From Strigamia acuminata (Eukaryota; Arthropoda; Chilopoda; Geophilomorpha; Linotaeniidae): a stretch of 64,000 nucleotides of DNA. Shown here piece after piece: positions 19,803 through 31,533 of the stretch; position 1 is the first letter of the stretch, and each line of letters begins with the position of its first letter. The notes under the pieces were generated by a model, which was given only the letters and a program-made list of their open reading frames with translations, had not been told where the DNA came from and ran no database searches. The position numbers were made by a program, and so were the translations under genes. The stretch spans positions 38,537,211-38,601,210 of the forward strand of contig OX442314.1 of the NCBI GenBank assembly GCA_949358305.1, written 5' to 3'.

Positions 19803-22800
19803 TTAAACAGCTTGCAGAAAACTGGGCAAGTGTGGAAGAAATACTCGACGATAATTCGTGGCTAGGTTTGATTTGTAACACGAATTTAGCTCAACACTGT
19901 TTTCCACCCACCCAATACTTGTGTAGATCCAATTCAACAAATCCAAAGCCGTCGTAATAATACACTAATGCCCACCGAAGACGATGTTGAAGGTGCAGCA
20001 TTAGCTATTTTACGACTCCAAGAAACATATCGACTCAATGCATCTGATTTAGGACGTGGCAATATCCTTGGAATTCAAAGTTCAGATGAATTGACAAGTA
20101 ATTTCACTAAATACTAAATAATAACTAAATAGAAGCGTAATAATTAACATTTTTATGTCAGCCGGCGATTGCGTGTATCTCGGAAACAAAGGTTTCAATC
20201 AAACAATGTTTGAATTGGCAATTGTTTGGTATGGCCAGGCTTTACGTAAGAGTATAAACGAAACAAATCCTGCCGTTGCGCCCCAAAAAATAATGGAGTA
20301 CTTAGACGAGGCAATCAAAGAAGTAAGGCTTCGTATGTGTACAAACGACTAGGGTGAATGGCAGAAAGTTAGATCGAAAAGAAGGAAATTGCGGATTAAT
20401 TATAGATTGAAATTTCTGATCGAATAATGCTTCACCTTAAGTTATTATTTTCAGCATAATACACCAATGCATAATGGAGGTGGGTGTTAATTACATTTTT
20501 AGTACAATTTCTTGACTAAAAAACCTCATGTTTCAAGAATACCGCAAAGTTAGTGAATTTCTAAATACAATTCACTCTGCCAGCACGAAGTACAAATTGG
20601 GCCTGGGAATATCTCAAATTGACGAATTTATAAATTACATCGCATTGTGCAGAGGAGAACAACTAAGAGTACAACTAAGCTAAAACCTGATGAATGTTTT
20701 CCCACATTTTTATCAACTGATTTATTTCTTATTTAGAGTGATTCCGAAGTAGCGTCTTTGAAGTGTTATTTTTCCGACAGAGGATATCCAAGTTTCTACA
20801 TAAATCCAATTAAAGTTGAAGTCCACAGTCACGACCCGCAAATCTTGACTTTTCACGACATCATTTATGAATCAGAAATTGATTTCATCAAAGACTTTAG
20901 CAAGCCATCAGTAAGTTTCAGCAATTATCGTTAACAAACATGCTTCTAATTTTTTTTAAGATTTGTTCATAATTTAAAAGTTGAAAAGATCAAAAGTTTC
21001 TAATCATGGAATATCAGACGGACGAACAAGTCAGACCTCATGGATGTCCGATGACGAGCAAGATGACCGGTTGCGTCGAAAAGTTAAAATTATAATGGAT
21101 CGTGTGTCCAGCATTACTGGGCTTAATGTACACGGAAAGATTAATTCGGAATCAATGCAAGTGGCTAATTACGGTATTGGTGGTGAATACGGACGTCATT
21201 ACGATTCTATGTACAAGTATACTACTCAAACCCAGGTGTAAGTGGTCACCTCGTTTCAGTGTGTAATCAAATGTTTATTTCAAGTTTTTCAAGTTCAGTG
21301 TAATAAATAAATAAATTTGCACATGAGGGTTGAAAAATACACTGAATTTACTTTAATTCAAAAAAAACAAAACCAAAATAAACAAATAAACAAAAAAGTT
21401 ATGACTGATTTCAGTTGAGTTATTTGACACAAGTGAAAGTGGTCACTGCACTACTTGACTCATGTGAAAGTGGTCAAGTCATTTTAATATTTTGTAACAT
21501 CTTCTTTAGCATTAATTCCTGCCTGAATACGGTCTGACATGGTTTCTATTAGTTCTTGACAATATTCTGGAGTGATCGAGCCCCACAGGCCAAGTCAAAA
21601 CCTAAATGTGATCGGTTTGAAAACTGAGCAATTGACTTGACTTTATGTTTAGAATCATTTTCCTACTGAAATATCCATTTCAAAGCCAGTTTATCATCTG
21701 CAAATGGAAGCATAACAATCCTCCAACACTTTTTTTATAAGTATATTGGTCTGTGAAACCCTTAATTTAATGTTGTGGACTGATACACATACAGGAAACC
21801 ATCCCCAAGCCATTTTACTATTGGGATGGCTTGGGGATGGTTTTCTCTATGTGTATCGGTTCACAACATTAAATTAAGGGTATCATGGACCAATATACTT
21901 ATAACAAAGTGTTGAAGGATTGTTATGCTTCAATTTGCAGGTGATAAACTGGCTTTGAAATGGATATTTCAGTAGGAAAATGATTCTAAACATAAAGTCA
22001 AGTCAATTGCTCAGTTTTCAAACCCATCACATTTAAGTTTTGACTTGGCCTGTGGGGCTCGATCACTCCAGAATATTGTCAAGAACTAATAGAAACCATG
22101 TCAGACCGTATTCAGGCAGGAATTAATGCTAAAGATGATGTTACAAAATATTAAAATGACTTGACCACTTTCACATGAGTCAAGTAGTGCAGTGACCACT
22201 TTCACTTGTGTCAAATAACTCAACTGAAATCAGTCATAACTTTTTTGTTTATTTGTTTATTTTGGTTTTGTTTTTTTTGAATTAAAGTAAATTCAGTGTA
22301 TTTTTCAACCCTCATGTGCAAATTTATTTATTTATTACACTAAACCTGAAAAACTTGAAATAAACATTTGATTACACACTGAAAAGAGGTGACCACTTAC
22401 ACCTGGGTTTGAGTAGTAAGTCTCCCCAGGGTTCGTGAAACTAAATTGTTTATCTGCTATTTACTAGACTTTAATCGTTTTTAAATTGTCGTTGACAGTT
22501 ATCCGATGTGGATCCGTTTAAATTATACTCCATTGGTGATCGAATTGCAACTCTAATGTTTTATGTAAGTGATGATTGATTTGCCGTCTAAATAATTGAT
22601 CATCGATTGGTGTTGCTAGTTAAGTGATGTCGAGCTGGGCGGTGCGACAGTATTTCCTCTGGTTGGTGCCGCTGTCCGGCCTAGAAAGGTCATAATCGTG
22701 CAATTGAATCCATAAAAGCGTCACAAATTAATCTCAATTCTCCTTGCGTGTGTGTTTTTAGGGTTCTGCAGTTTTTTGGTATAATCTCCTTCGAAATGGA

Positions 22801-22993
22801 CAAGGAGATCGCCGCACTTTGCATGGTGGATGTCCAGTTCTTCTTGGATCCAAATGGAGTAAATGAATTAGTTGATTATATAGAGAGATAAAGTTATCAA
22901 TTTTTTTAATGTGTACATTTAGTTGGAAACAAGTGGATTTATGAAGTTAATCAAGTTTTCAAAAGGCCTTGCAGCCTCAACCCAAGAGACTAG
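19803..22993 (+). pseudogene. Prolyl 4-hydroxylase alpha, copy 2, truncated and split by a palindromic element
   Basis: Copy 2 begins abruptly inside exon 2 ([12 protein letters not shown]), 20 bp after the stop of copy 1, with no exon 1 or signal peptide. The later exons follow the gene's order: [17 protein letters not shown] (about 19978), the TPR exon (20162-), exons 6-7, then exon 8 from 20981. Exon 8 is interrupted at a TA by a 1195-bp palindromic Tc1-type element. Beyond it two bases are missing next to the donor site, compared with copies 3-5. The last exons, with [14 protein letters not shown] and PCSLNPRD, are intact. Truncation, insertion and the deletion make it a pseudogene. Confidence 0.8.
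21222..22416. mobile_element. Palindromic Tc1/mariner-derived foldback element
   Basis: This is a 1195-bp near-perfect inverted repeat flanked by the TA dinucleotide on both sides (21220-21221 and 22417-22418). The ends are CTACTCAAACCCAGGTGTAA and its reverse complement. The two arms meet at about 21815 around ACCATCCCCAAGCC / GGCTTGGGGATGG. Removing the element and one TA restores the exon sequence seen in the sister genes. Each arm keeps a piece of a Tc1-type transposase gene, so the element is two head-to-head copies of a broken transposon end. It cannot make an intact transposase. Confidence 0.85.
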
Positions 22994-23280
22994 ATACCTG
23001 CTAATGTCAATATATTGAAAATTAGAAAAAGTCTAGTTCATATTTTTATTTTTATCATCCTTAGTTTTCACAATTTTCCAAGATTTGCGTGTTGGAAAAA
23101 AAACCTTCTTTTATACAATTAAAACACTAAAGTTTATACATAAACTATGCCGACATTTGGCCAATTAAAAGTTAATCTAAACTAATAAAAAAAAATGGTT
23201 CCAATTATTTGTACACTATTTTCCCTTATTTTTACACAAAAAAAAATAAAAATTTTACACGACTCCGCTTTCTGTTTTCA

Positions 23281-23316
23281 ACCTAACCTAACCCAACCTA
23301 ACCTAACCTAACCCAA
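23281..23316 (-). repeat. TTAGG telomere-type tract (as CCTAA)
   Basis: Tandem CCTAA/CCCAA pentamers run for about 36 bp; a matching tract is at 31811-31832 in the homologous spacer. TTAGG is the typical arthropod telomere unit. Confidence 0.7.
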
Positions 23317-24702
23317 TCCAGTCCTTGATGTGTATGAATTTTTTAGAGTAGAAATAAGGGAATATAGTGTTGGTTTGTAGCGTGTCAAACCAAAATGAAT
23401 TAAGAAATACAAGAAATACAAATAATATTCTTAAGTGGTGAAAAATGCTTTATTTCGGAAATAAATCGAGATCACCACAGCAGTAAGCATTATCCATCGC
23501 CGGCACAACATTCTTGCAATCACAGTTGCCATCGGTTAACACCTCACCATGCAGAACGATTTCAAATCTTTGCCACACACAACAGTATAGCCACACATGG
23601 TACTAATGTGTGACTGATATGGTCTTCGCTAATGCAATCAGGGGACAGAAGACACTAGTTTGGGTCGCATACTCACGTAAATAACAGAAATTCCCCTAAT
23701 ATTGGTTGGTTGGCCTTTATTACGTTGTCTAGGGGTATGGGGAATCCCTTTACCAAAAGATGGCCAGTTATTCACTCATATGCCAAGAATAAATTAGATA
23801 TAATTTATTTGTTTAGGTTAAAGTTGGTTTGGCATAATGGTTTGTAAAGTTGATTAAACTTTGAGTTTAACAATGGGTTTAAATCTGTCGGGGATAAAAT
23901 GGTTAGTGCACCGTATCGTGCGGACGGAAATATCATCCATCGCGCGGCACAACATCCTCGCAATCACAGTTGCTATCGGTTATCACTTCACCATGCAGCA
24001 CAGTTTCAAATTTTCGGCCCACATGGTACTACTGATAAACTGACTGTTTTGGCACATCCGCGATGGGAATCCAGTGTTCAAACACACTGGATGCTACTGG
24101 CTATTACTGACTACTTTCATACCACACGTGACCACAACACCATTCATGGAGATACTCGTCGGACACGGCGGTGCATTCTCTGCCACGCATAGGTGTGAAT
24201 AAAAAATTATTATGAAACCTTGTATCTATTCAAAAGAATAATACCATTTTCCAGTGACAATTCAACAAAAAACAAAACTAGAAAAATCTAACTAACTTTC
24301 TGATGCCAGGAAATACTGTATATAGTCTTGGTTGGATTAATGGAATTAACAATGTTCCAATGGGAACATGGGTTCGATGAATCCCTCCAATCCTGGATAC
24401 AGAGAATCGTAATTTGGATTATCTAAATCCGAGATATGAAACAGGAAATGAGATACCTGAGGCTGGAAATGGATACCCAGGACACAGTCCCAATTCTAAT
24501 TAATCCTAGAATCCGAGTAGTCACATTCCAAGAGGATTTTAGCACTTCCTTATTTTGATTAATAACAACAATAATATAAATTATAAATCTATATTATTTT
24601 ATATTTCACACTGCATTAGCTACGGCACATTTATATATACAGTACATATATAGTATAGAGTTTTTCTTTTACGTATTTGAATTTATCGCCAACAAGCGCT
24701 AT

Positions 24703-24715
24703 CGCCATCTAGTGG
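24703..24715 (-). promoter_or_regulatory. CTCF-like motif upstream of P4H copy 3
   Basis: On the minus strand the 13-mer CCACTAGATGGCG fits the conserved CTCF core CCASYAGRKGGC at every position. The same site is at 32763-32775 before copy 5. At 28900-28912 before copy 4 one G is A. Binding is not shown, and the motif may simply be carried with the duplicated unit. Confidence 0.4.
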
Positions 24716-24939
24716 TAGGACTGAGCACGGACGAATACGGTTTCTCAACCGCTACAAGGTTGTGGTTAGGTTTAAAGGCTTTATACAAGAGATCATAAAT
24801 ATTTAATATATTATATCTGCAAATAACGTTTATTCAAAGCGTCAGTCTAAATAATAATAACTTCGTATACCATTACCAGTTTACGGAACAATTTTTTTGA
24901 GTTGAATAATTTTCAAACCCTGCATAATACCGAGACTCA

Positions 24940-27408
24940 ATGACAGCCTTTGTCATACTCGCATTGTTTTCCATACGAGGTTTTAACGGCGAGGTTTATT
25001 CGTCTATTTCTCAATTGGCGACAGTTTACAACGCACAACGAGAAATCGTTGGACACTTGGAACGATACATCGAAGATGCTGAAGCCAAAACTGCCCGCTT
25101 ACGAAAGTAAGATAAATTATTCAACATTTCTGCTTTTGGGCTCGTGTCATCAATATCATCAAACGCCTTCACACAGATACGTAGAAATCATTGGACAATT
25201 TGAAGGATACATCGAAGATGCTGAAGCCAAAACTGCCCGCTTACGAAAGTAAGATGATTTATTCAATATTTCTGCTTTTGAGCGCGTGTCATCAATATAA
25301 TCAAACGCCTTCACACAGATACGTAGATGCATTTAGCCACATGCGTGAGACGGCAGATGTGGATGAGATAGTCGGTAACCCTTTATCAGCTTACCAACTT
25401 ATTAAACTACTTGCAGAAAACTGGGCAAGTGTGCAAGAAATACTCGACGGTAATTCGTGGCTAGGTTTGATTTGTAACACAAATTTAGCTCAACACAGTT
25501 TTCTACCCACCCAATACTTGTATAGATCCAATTCAACAAATCCAAAGCCGTCATAATAATACACTAATGCCCACCGAAGACGATGTTGAAGGTGCAGCAT
25601 TAGCTATTTTACGACTCCAAGAAACATATCGACTCAATGCATCTGATTTAGTACGTGGCAATATCCTTGGAATTCAAAGTTCAATTAAATTGACAAGTAA
25701 TTTCACTAAATACTAAATAATAACCAAATAGAAGCGTAATAATTAACATTTTTATGTCAGCCGGCGATTGCGTTTATCTCGGAAACAAAGGTTTCAATCG
25801 AACATGGTTTGAATTTGCAATTGATTGGTATGGCCAGGCTTTACGTAAGAGTATAAACGAAACAAATCCAGCCGTTGCGCCCCAAAAAATAATGGAGTAC
25901 TTAGACGAGGCAATCAAAGGAGTAAGGCTTCGTATGTGTACAAACGATTAGGGTGAATGGCAGAAAGTTAGATCGAAAATATGGAAATTACTGTTTAATT
26001 ATAGATTGAAATTTCTGATCGAATAATGCTTCATCTTAAGTTATTATTTTCAGCACAATACAGCAATGCAAAAGGAAGGTGGGTGTTAATTACATTTTTA
26101 GTACAATTTCTTGACTATAAAACCCTCATGTTTCAAGAATACCGCAAATTTAGAGAACTTCTAAATCCAATTCACTCTGCAAGCACGAAATACAAATTGG
26201 GCCTGGGAATATCCAAGATGGACGAATTTATAAATTACAACGCATTGTGCAGAGGAGAACAACTGAGGGTACAACTAAGTGGAAACCTGATGAATGTTTT
26301 CCCACGTTTTTATCGACAGATTCATTTCTTATTTAGAGTGATTCCGAAGTAGCGTCTTTGAACTGTTATTTTTCCGACAGAGGAGATGCAAGTTTCTACA
26401 TAAACCCAATTAAAGTTGAAGTCCACAGTCACGACCCGCAAATCCTAACTTTTCACGACATCATTTATGAATCAGAAATTGATTTCATCAAAGAGTTCAG
26501 CAAATCATCAGTAAGTTTCAGAAATTGTCGTTAACAAACATGCTTCTAATTTTGTTTAAGAATTATTATTTATAATTTAAAAGTTGAAAAGGTCAAAAGT
26601 TTTAAATCGTTCTAATGAAATATCGGACTTCCGCACAAGTCAGAACTCATGGATGTACGATGATGTGGATGATACGCAGCTACGTCGAAAAGTTAAAATT
26701 ATAATGGATCGTGTGTCCAGCATTACTGGGCTTAATGTACACGGAAAGACTAACTCGGAAGCATTGCAAGTGGCTAATTACGGTATTGGTGGTGAATATG
26801 CACGTCATTACGATCCTTTGTACAAGTATAAGTCTCCCCAGGAGGTTCGTGAAACCAAATTGTTTATCTGCAATTTACTAGACTTTAATCGTTTTTAAAT
26901 TGTGCTTGACAGTTATCCACTGTGGATCCGTATAAATTATACTCCATTGGTGATCGAATTGCTACTCTGATGTTTTATGTAGGTGACGATTGATTTTCCG
27001 TCTAAATAATTGATCATTGATTTGTATTGCTAGTTAAGTGATGTCAAGCTGGGCGGTGCGACAGTGTTCCCTTCGATTGGCGCCGCTGTCCGGCCTAGAA
27101 AGGTCAATAATCCTGCAATTGAATCCATAAAAGCGTCACAAATTAATCTCAATTCTCCTTGCGTGTGCGTTTTTAGGGTTCTGCAGTTTTTTGGTATAAT
27201 CTCCTTCGAAATGGTGAAGGAGATCGCCGCACTTTGCATGGTGGATGTCCAGTTCTTCTTGGATCCAAATGGAGTAAATGAATTAGTTGATTAAATAGAG
27301 AGATAAAGTTATCAATTTTTTTAATGTGTACATTTAGTTGGAAACAAGTGGATTTGTGAAGTTAATCAAGTTTTCAAAAGGCCTTGCAGCCTCAACCCAA
27401 GAGACTAG
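24940..27408 (+). CDS. Prolyl 4-hydroxylase alpha subunit, copy 3, with a duplicated exon
   Basis: This 2-oxoglutarate/iron enzyme hydroxylates proline in collagen-type repeats in the ER, with protein disulfide isomerase as beta subunit. Exon 1 (24940-25106) codes a signal peptide [17 protein letters not shown] and the start of the N-terminal domain. Uniquely here, the end of exon 1 plus intron 1 is tandemly duplicated: exon 1b, 25177-25248, is 72 bp, in phase, and adds 24 residues. Then follow exon 2 (from 25319), exon 3 with [17 protein letters not shown], the TPR exon (GDCVYLG), exons 5-7, and the catalytic exons with [32 protein letters not shown] and [14 protein letters not shown], ending [11 protein letters not shown]. 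Expected length is about 536 residues. No break was seen. Confidence 0.8.
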
Positions 27409-29133
27409 ATACCTGCTAATGTCAATATATTGAAAATTAGAAAAAGTCTAGTTCATATTTTTATTTTTACCGTCCTTAGTTTTCACAATTTTCCTAGATT
27501 TGTGTATTGGAAAAAAACTTTCTTTTATACAATTAAAACACTAAAGTTATACATAAACTATGCCGACATTTGGCCAATGAAAAGTTAATCTAAACTAATA
27601 AAAAAAAAATGGCCATAATAAATTAGATATAATTTATTTGTTGTGCCATCATGTCGTTACAAACTGAATCCAGTTTGTAGGTTTAAGTTGGTTTGGCATA
27701 ATGGTTTGTAAAGTTGATTGTTTAAACTGTGTTGAATTTAAATCTGTCGGGGTTAAAATGGTTAGCATCATCCATCGCGCGGCACAACATTCTTGCAATC
27801 TGTTGAATTTATCAACTCGATTTTGTATTTGGATTAATAAAAAGTTACTTTGGACTATCGATGTCAATGGATTGAAACTGATTCGTATGGATTGCAGAAA
27901 GAAAGCACACGTGCGCACAGGGGTTACATTGAACAGTATTTATTTTAGTTAAAACCGGGTATATATGCAAATAAGTTTCCCCCCTACAAACACAATAACT
28001 TGACCCATTTACATAGTGGGTCTCCGAAGTGACTCTGGCGACCAAACATGGCGTCGCCTCCAATTCCCCCCAATTCGCGCGTCACTTTAAACGCCAGTTT
28101 TTACACAATCACAGTTGCCATCGGTTACCACCTCACCATGCAGAACGGTTTCAAATCTTCGCCACACACAGCAGTATAGCCACACTTGGTACTAATGATA
28201 AACCGACTGTTTTGGCACCTCCGCGATGGGAATCCAGTGTTCAAACACACAGGGTGCTACTAGCTGTTACTGACTACTTTCATACCACACGTGATCACAA
28301 CACCATTCATGGAGATACACGTCGGACACGGCGGTGTATTCTCTGCCACGCATAGCTGTGAATCAAAAATTATTATGAAACGTTCACCTTCAATTGACGG
28401 GGGTTGTATCTTTTCAAAAGAATAATACTGAGTACAATTTTCCAGTGACAACAAGAAACAAAACTAGAAAAATCTAACTACCTTTCTGTTGCCAGGAAAT
28501 ACTGTATATAGTCTTGGTTGGATTAATGGAATTAACAATGTTCCAATGGGATCATCATTCGATGAATCCCTCCAATCCTGGATACAGAGAATCATAATTT
28601 GGATTATCTAAATCCGAGATATGAAACAGGAAATGAGATACCTGGGACTGGAAATGGATACCCAAGACACAGTCCCAATTCTAATTAATCCTAGAATCCG
28701 AGTAGTCACATTCCAAGAGGATTTTAGCACTTCCTTATTTTGATTAATAACAACAATAATATAAATCTATATTATTGTATATTTCACACTGCATTAGCTA
28801 CGGCACATTTATATATACAGTACATATATATACTGTATATATATTTATTTATTCGAGTTTTCCTTTTACGTATTTGAATTTATCGCCAACAAGCGCTATC
28901 GCCATTTAGTGGTAGGAATGAGCTTGGCGAATACAGTTTCTCAACCGTCACAAGGATATGGCTAGGTTTAATGGCTCTATTCAAGAGATCATTAATATTT
29001 TAATCTATTATATCTGCCAATAACTTTTATTCAAAGCGCCAGTCTAAATAATAACTTTGTATACCATTACCAGTTTACGGAACAATTTTTTTCGGTTGAA
29101 TAATTTTTGTACCCTGCATAATACCGAGACTTA
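27409..29133. other. Spacer between P4H copies 3 and 4
   Basis: This is homologous to the previous spacer but shorter, and it contains an inserted solo LTR (27801-28105). The conserved open frame ending RRTRRCILCHA recurs at 28029-28355. The block with ACTGTATATAGTCTTGG (from 28499) and the degenerate CTCF-like site (28900-28912) precede copy 4. No gene is supported. Confidence 0.5.
27801..28105. mobile_element. Solo LTR with 5-bp target duplication
   Basis: A 305-bp insertion begins TGTTGAA and ends TTTTACA. It is flanked by CAATC on both sides (27796-27800 and 28106-28110). The sister spacers have the uninterrupted sequence TTGCAATCACAGTTGCC at the same place (23512 and 32030 regions), so the empty site is known. 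No internal region remains, which points to LTR-LTR recombination. It is a different family from the 623-bp LTRs. Confidence 0.8.
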
Positions 29134-31533
29134 ATGACAGCCTTTGTCATACTCGCATTGTTTTCCATACGAGGTTTTAACGGTGAGGTTTATTCGTCCA
29201 CTGCTCAACTGGCGACAGTTGTCAACGCACAACGAGAAATCGTTGGACACCTTGAACGATACATCGAAGCTGCTGAAACCAAAACTGCCCGCTTACGAAA
29301 GTAAGATAAATCATTCAATATTTCTACTTTTGTGTTCGTGTTCGTGTTGATATCATCAAACGCATTCACACAGATACGTAGATGCATTTAACCGCATGCG
29401 TGGGCCGGCAGATGTGGATGAGATAGTCGGCAACCCTTTATCAGCTTTCCAACTTATTAAACAACTTGCAGAAAACTGGGCAATTGTGCAAGAAATACTC
29501 GACGATAATTCGTGGCTAGGTTTGATTTGTAACACGAATTTTGTTGCTCAAAACAGTTTTTCACCCACCCATCCAATACTTGTGTAGATTCAATTCAACA
29601 AATCCAAAGCCATCGTAATAATACACTAATGCCCAAAGAAGACGATGTTGAAGGTGCAGCATTAGCTATTTTACGACTACAAAAAACCTATCAACTCGAT
29701 GCGTCTGATTTGGCATGTGGCAATATCTCTGGTATTCAAACTTCAAGCGGATTAACAAGTATGGTTGCTCAATATCTCATAGTTAAAAAGTAATTTCCAC
29801 TGACCGCAGATGTTTTAATCAGTTCAAGATTGCTTACAGCTGGGAAAATGCAGTTTCAATAAGAAGTTCTTAGTTTCAGCCATTGAATGGTACGAACATG
29901 CATTACGCATGAGTATTGAAGAAACAAATCCTGCCAGTGACCCTCACGAAATAGAAGTGGATCTAGAAGAGGCAAAAACAGCAGTAAGTTATTAATTTTT
30001 TGGTAGTGGGAGCTGTGGGTGGATAGTCGTGTGGTGTGCAATAGCGTGGTTTCATTCACGGAACCACGTCGACTTGATAACGTTCTTAATTTTACATTCT
30101 CTGTCATTGGACTAACATTAATTTTGATTACCATTTTAAGTTTTATTATCTGACATTGGAGAGTAAAGGTGAGTGCTAAATTTAAAAAAGAGTTTTACTC
30201 TTTTTTAAGTATCAGACACTCACGTTTTAAGAATACCACCAAGACACTATTCATCAACCAATCAGTGTTCCAGATCGTGTAGAGATTAAAAATCTGCAAA
30301 GACCACCAAGCAGGAGATACAGCTTAGGTGTGGAGTTGTCAAGAATAGAACAACTAAGAAATTCTGATGCATTATGCAGAGGAGAACAACTGAGGGTAAA
30401 AACTAAGTGAAAAACATGATCTATTCTTTCCCGCATTTAATTTAGTTTCTATTTAGAGTGATTCGGAAGTAGCATCTTTGAACTGTTATTTATCGAACAG
30501 AGGAGATGCAAGTTTCTACATAAATCCAATTAAGGTTGAAGTCCACAGTCACGACCCGCAAATCGTTACTTTTCACGACATTATTTATGAATCAGAAATT
30601 GATTTCATCAAAGAGTTTAGCAAACCGTCAGTAAGTTTCAGCAATTGTCGTATCACACATACTTCTAATTTTATTTAACAATTGTTTATCATTTAAAAGT
30701 TGCAAAGATCAATAGTTGAGCCCGATCTTGACAATCCAGAGGAAATATCGGACGGGCGAATAAGTCAGAACTCATGGATGACCGATGATGAGCAAGATGT
30801 CCAGTTGCGTCGAAAAGTTAAAATTATAATGGATCGGGTGTCCAGAATTACTGGGCTTAACGTACACGGAAAGATTAACTCGGAACAAATGCAAGTGGCT
30901 AATTACGGTATTGGTGGTGAATACACACCTCATTACGATGCTATGTACAAGTTTAAGTCTCCCCAAGAGGTTCGTGAAACAAAATTGTTTATCTGCAATT
31001 TATTAGACTTTAATCGTTTTTAAAATGTGCTTGACAGTTGTCCGATGAGGATTTGTTTATATCAGAATCCTTTGGCGATAGAATGGCTACTTTAATGTTC
31101 TATGTAAGTGATGATTGATTTGCCGTCTAAATAATTGATCATCGATTTGTATTGCTAGTTAAGTGATGTCGAGCTGGGCGGTGCTACAGTGTTTCCTTTG
31201 ATTGGCGCCGCTGTCCAGCCTAGAAAGGTCAATAATCCTGCAATTGAATGCATGAAAGTGTAGCAAATTAATCTCAATTCTCCTTGCATGTGCGTTTTTA
31301 GGGATCTGCAGTTTTTTGGTATAATTTCCTTCGAAATGGTGAAGAAGATCTCCGCACTTTGCATGGTGGATGTCCAGTTCTATTTGGATCCAAATGGAGT
31401 AAATGAATTAGTTGATTAAAAATGGAGATGAAATTATTAATTTTTTTAGTGTGTTCATTTAGTTGGAAACAAGTGGATCCATGAACTTAATCAAGTTTTC
31501 AAAAGGCCTTGCAGCCTAAACCCAAAAGACTAG
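29134..31533 (+). CDS. Prolyl 4-hydroxylase alpha subunit, copy 4, diverged centre
   Basis: Exon 1 starts with ATG at 29134 ([17 protein letters not shown] signal peptide). Exon 2 and the [17 protein letters not shown] exon follow. The TPR exon (from about 29829) differs strongly from the other copies, with [13 protein letters not shown] and [14 protein letters not shown]. The 25-bp micro-exon 5 of the sister genes is reduced here: the acceptor AG appears lost (TCTG), so either a 7-bp exon or a non-canonical site would be needed. Exon 6 ([16 protein letters not shown]) and the catalytic exons are open, with [29 protein letters not shown] and [14 protein letters not shown], ending [11 protein letters not shown] at 31533. 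Copy 1 matches it best in the 3' half. It may be functional with altered splicing, or be decaying. Confidence 0.7.

Larger units (their letters stand above)
22994..24939. other. Spacer between P4H copies 2 and 3
   Basis: This is a repeat-unit spacer shared in part with 27409-29133 and 31534-33002. It contains a TTAGG-type tract (23281-23316) and an LTR-like sequence around 23365-23460 (see the fragment at 54406 for related sequence). An unexplained block occurs twice (about 23480-23625 and 23930-24192). The second copy has an open frame 23899-24192 ending RRTRRCILCHA that is kept in the next spacer. From about 24300 comes promoter-proximal sequence common to copies 3, 4 and 5. No certain gene is present. 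Confidence 0.5.

Noticed and set aside
27064-27294. Frame reading [27 protein letters not shown] in P4H genes
   Set aside because: It is a shifted reading of exon 11. The true frame gives [16 protein letters not shown] and the catalytic His and Lys, flanked by good splice sites.
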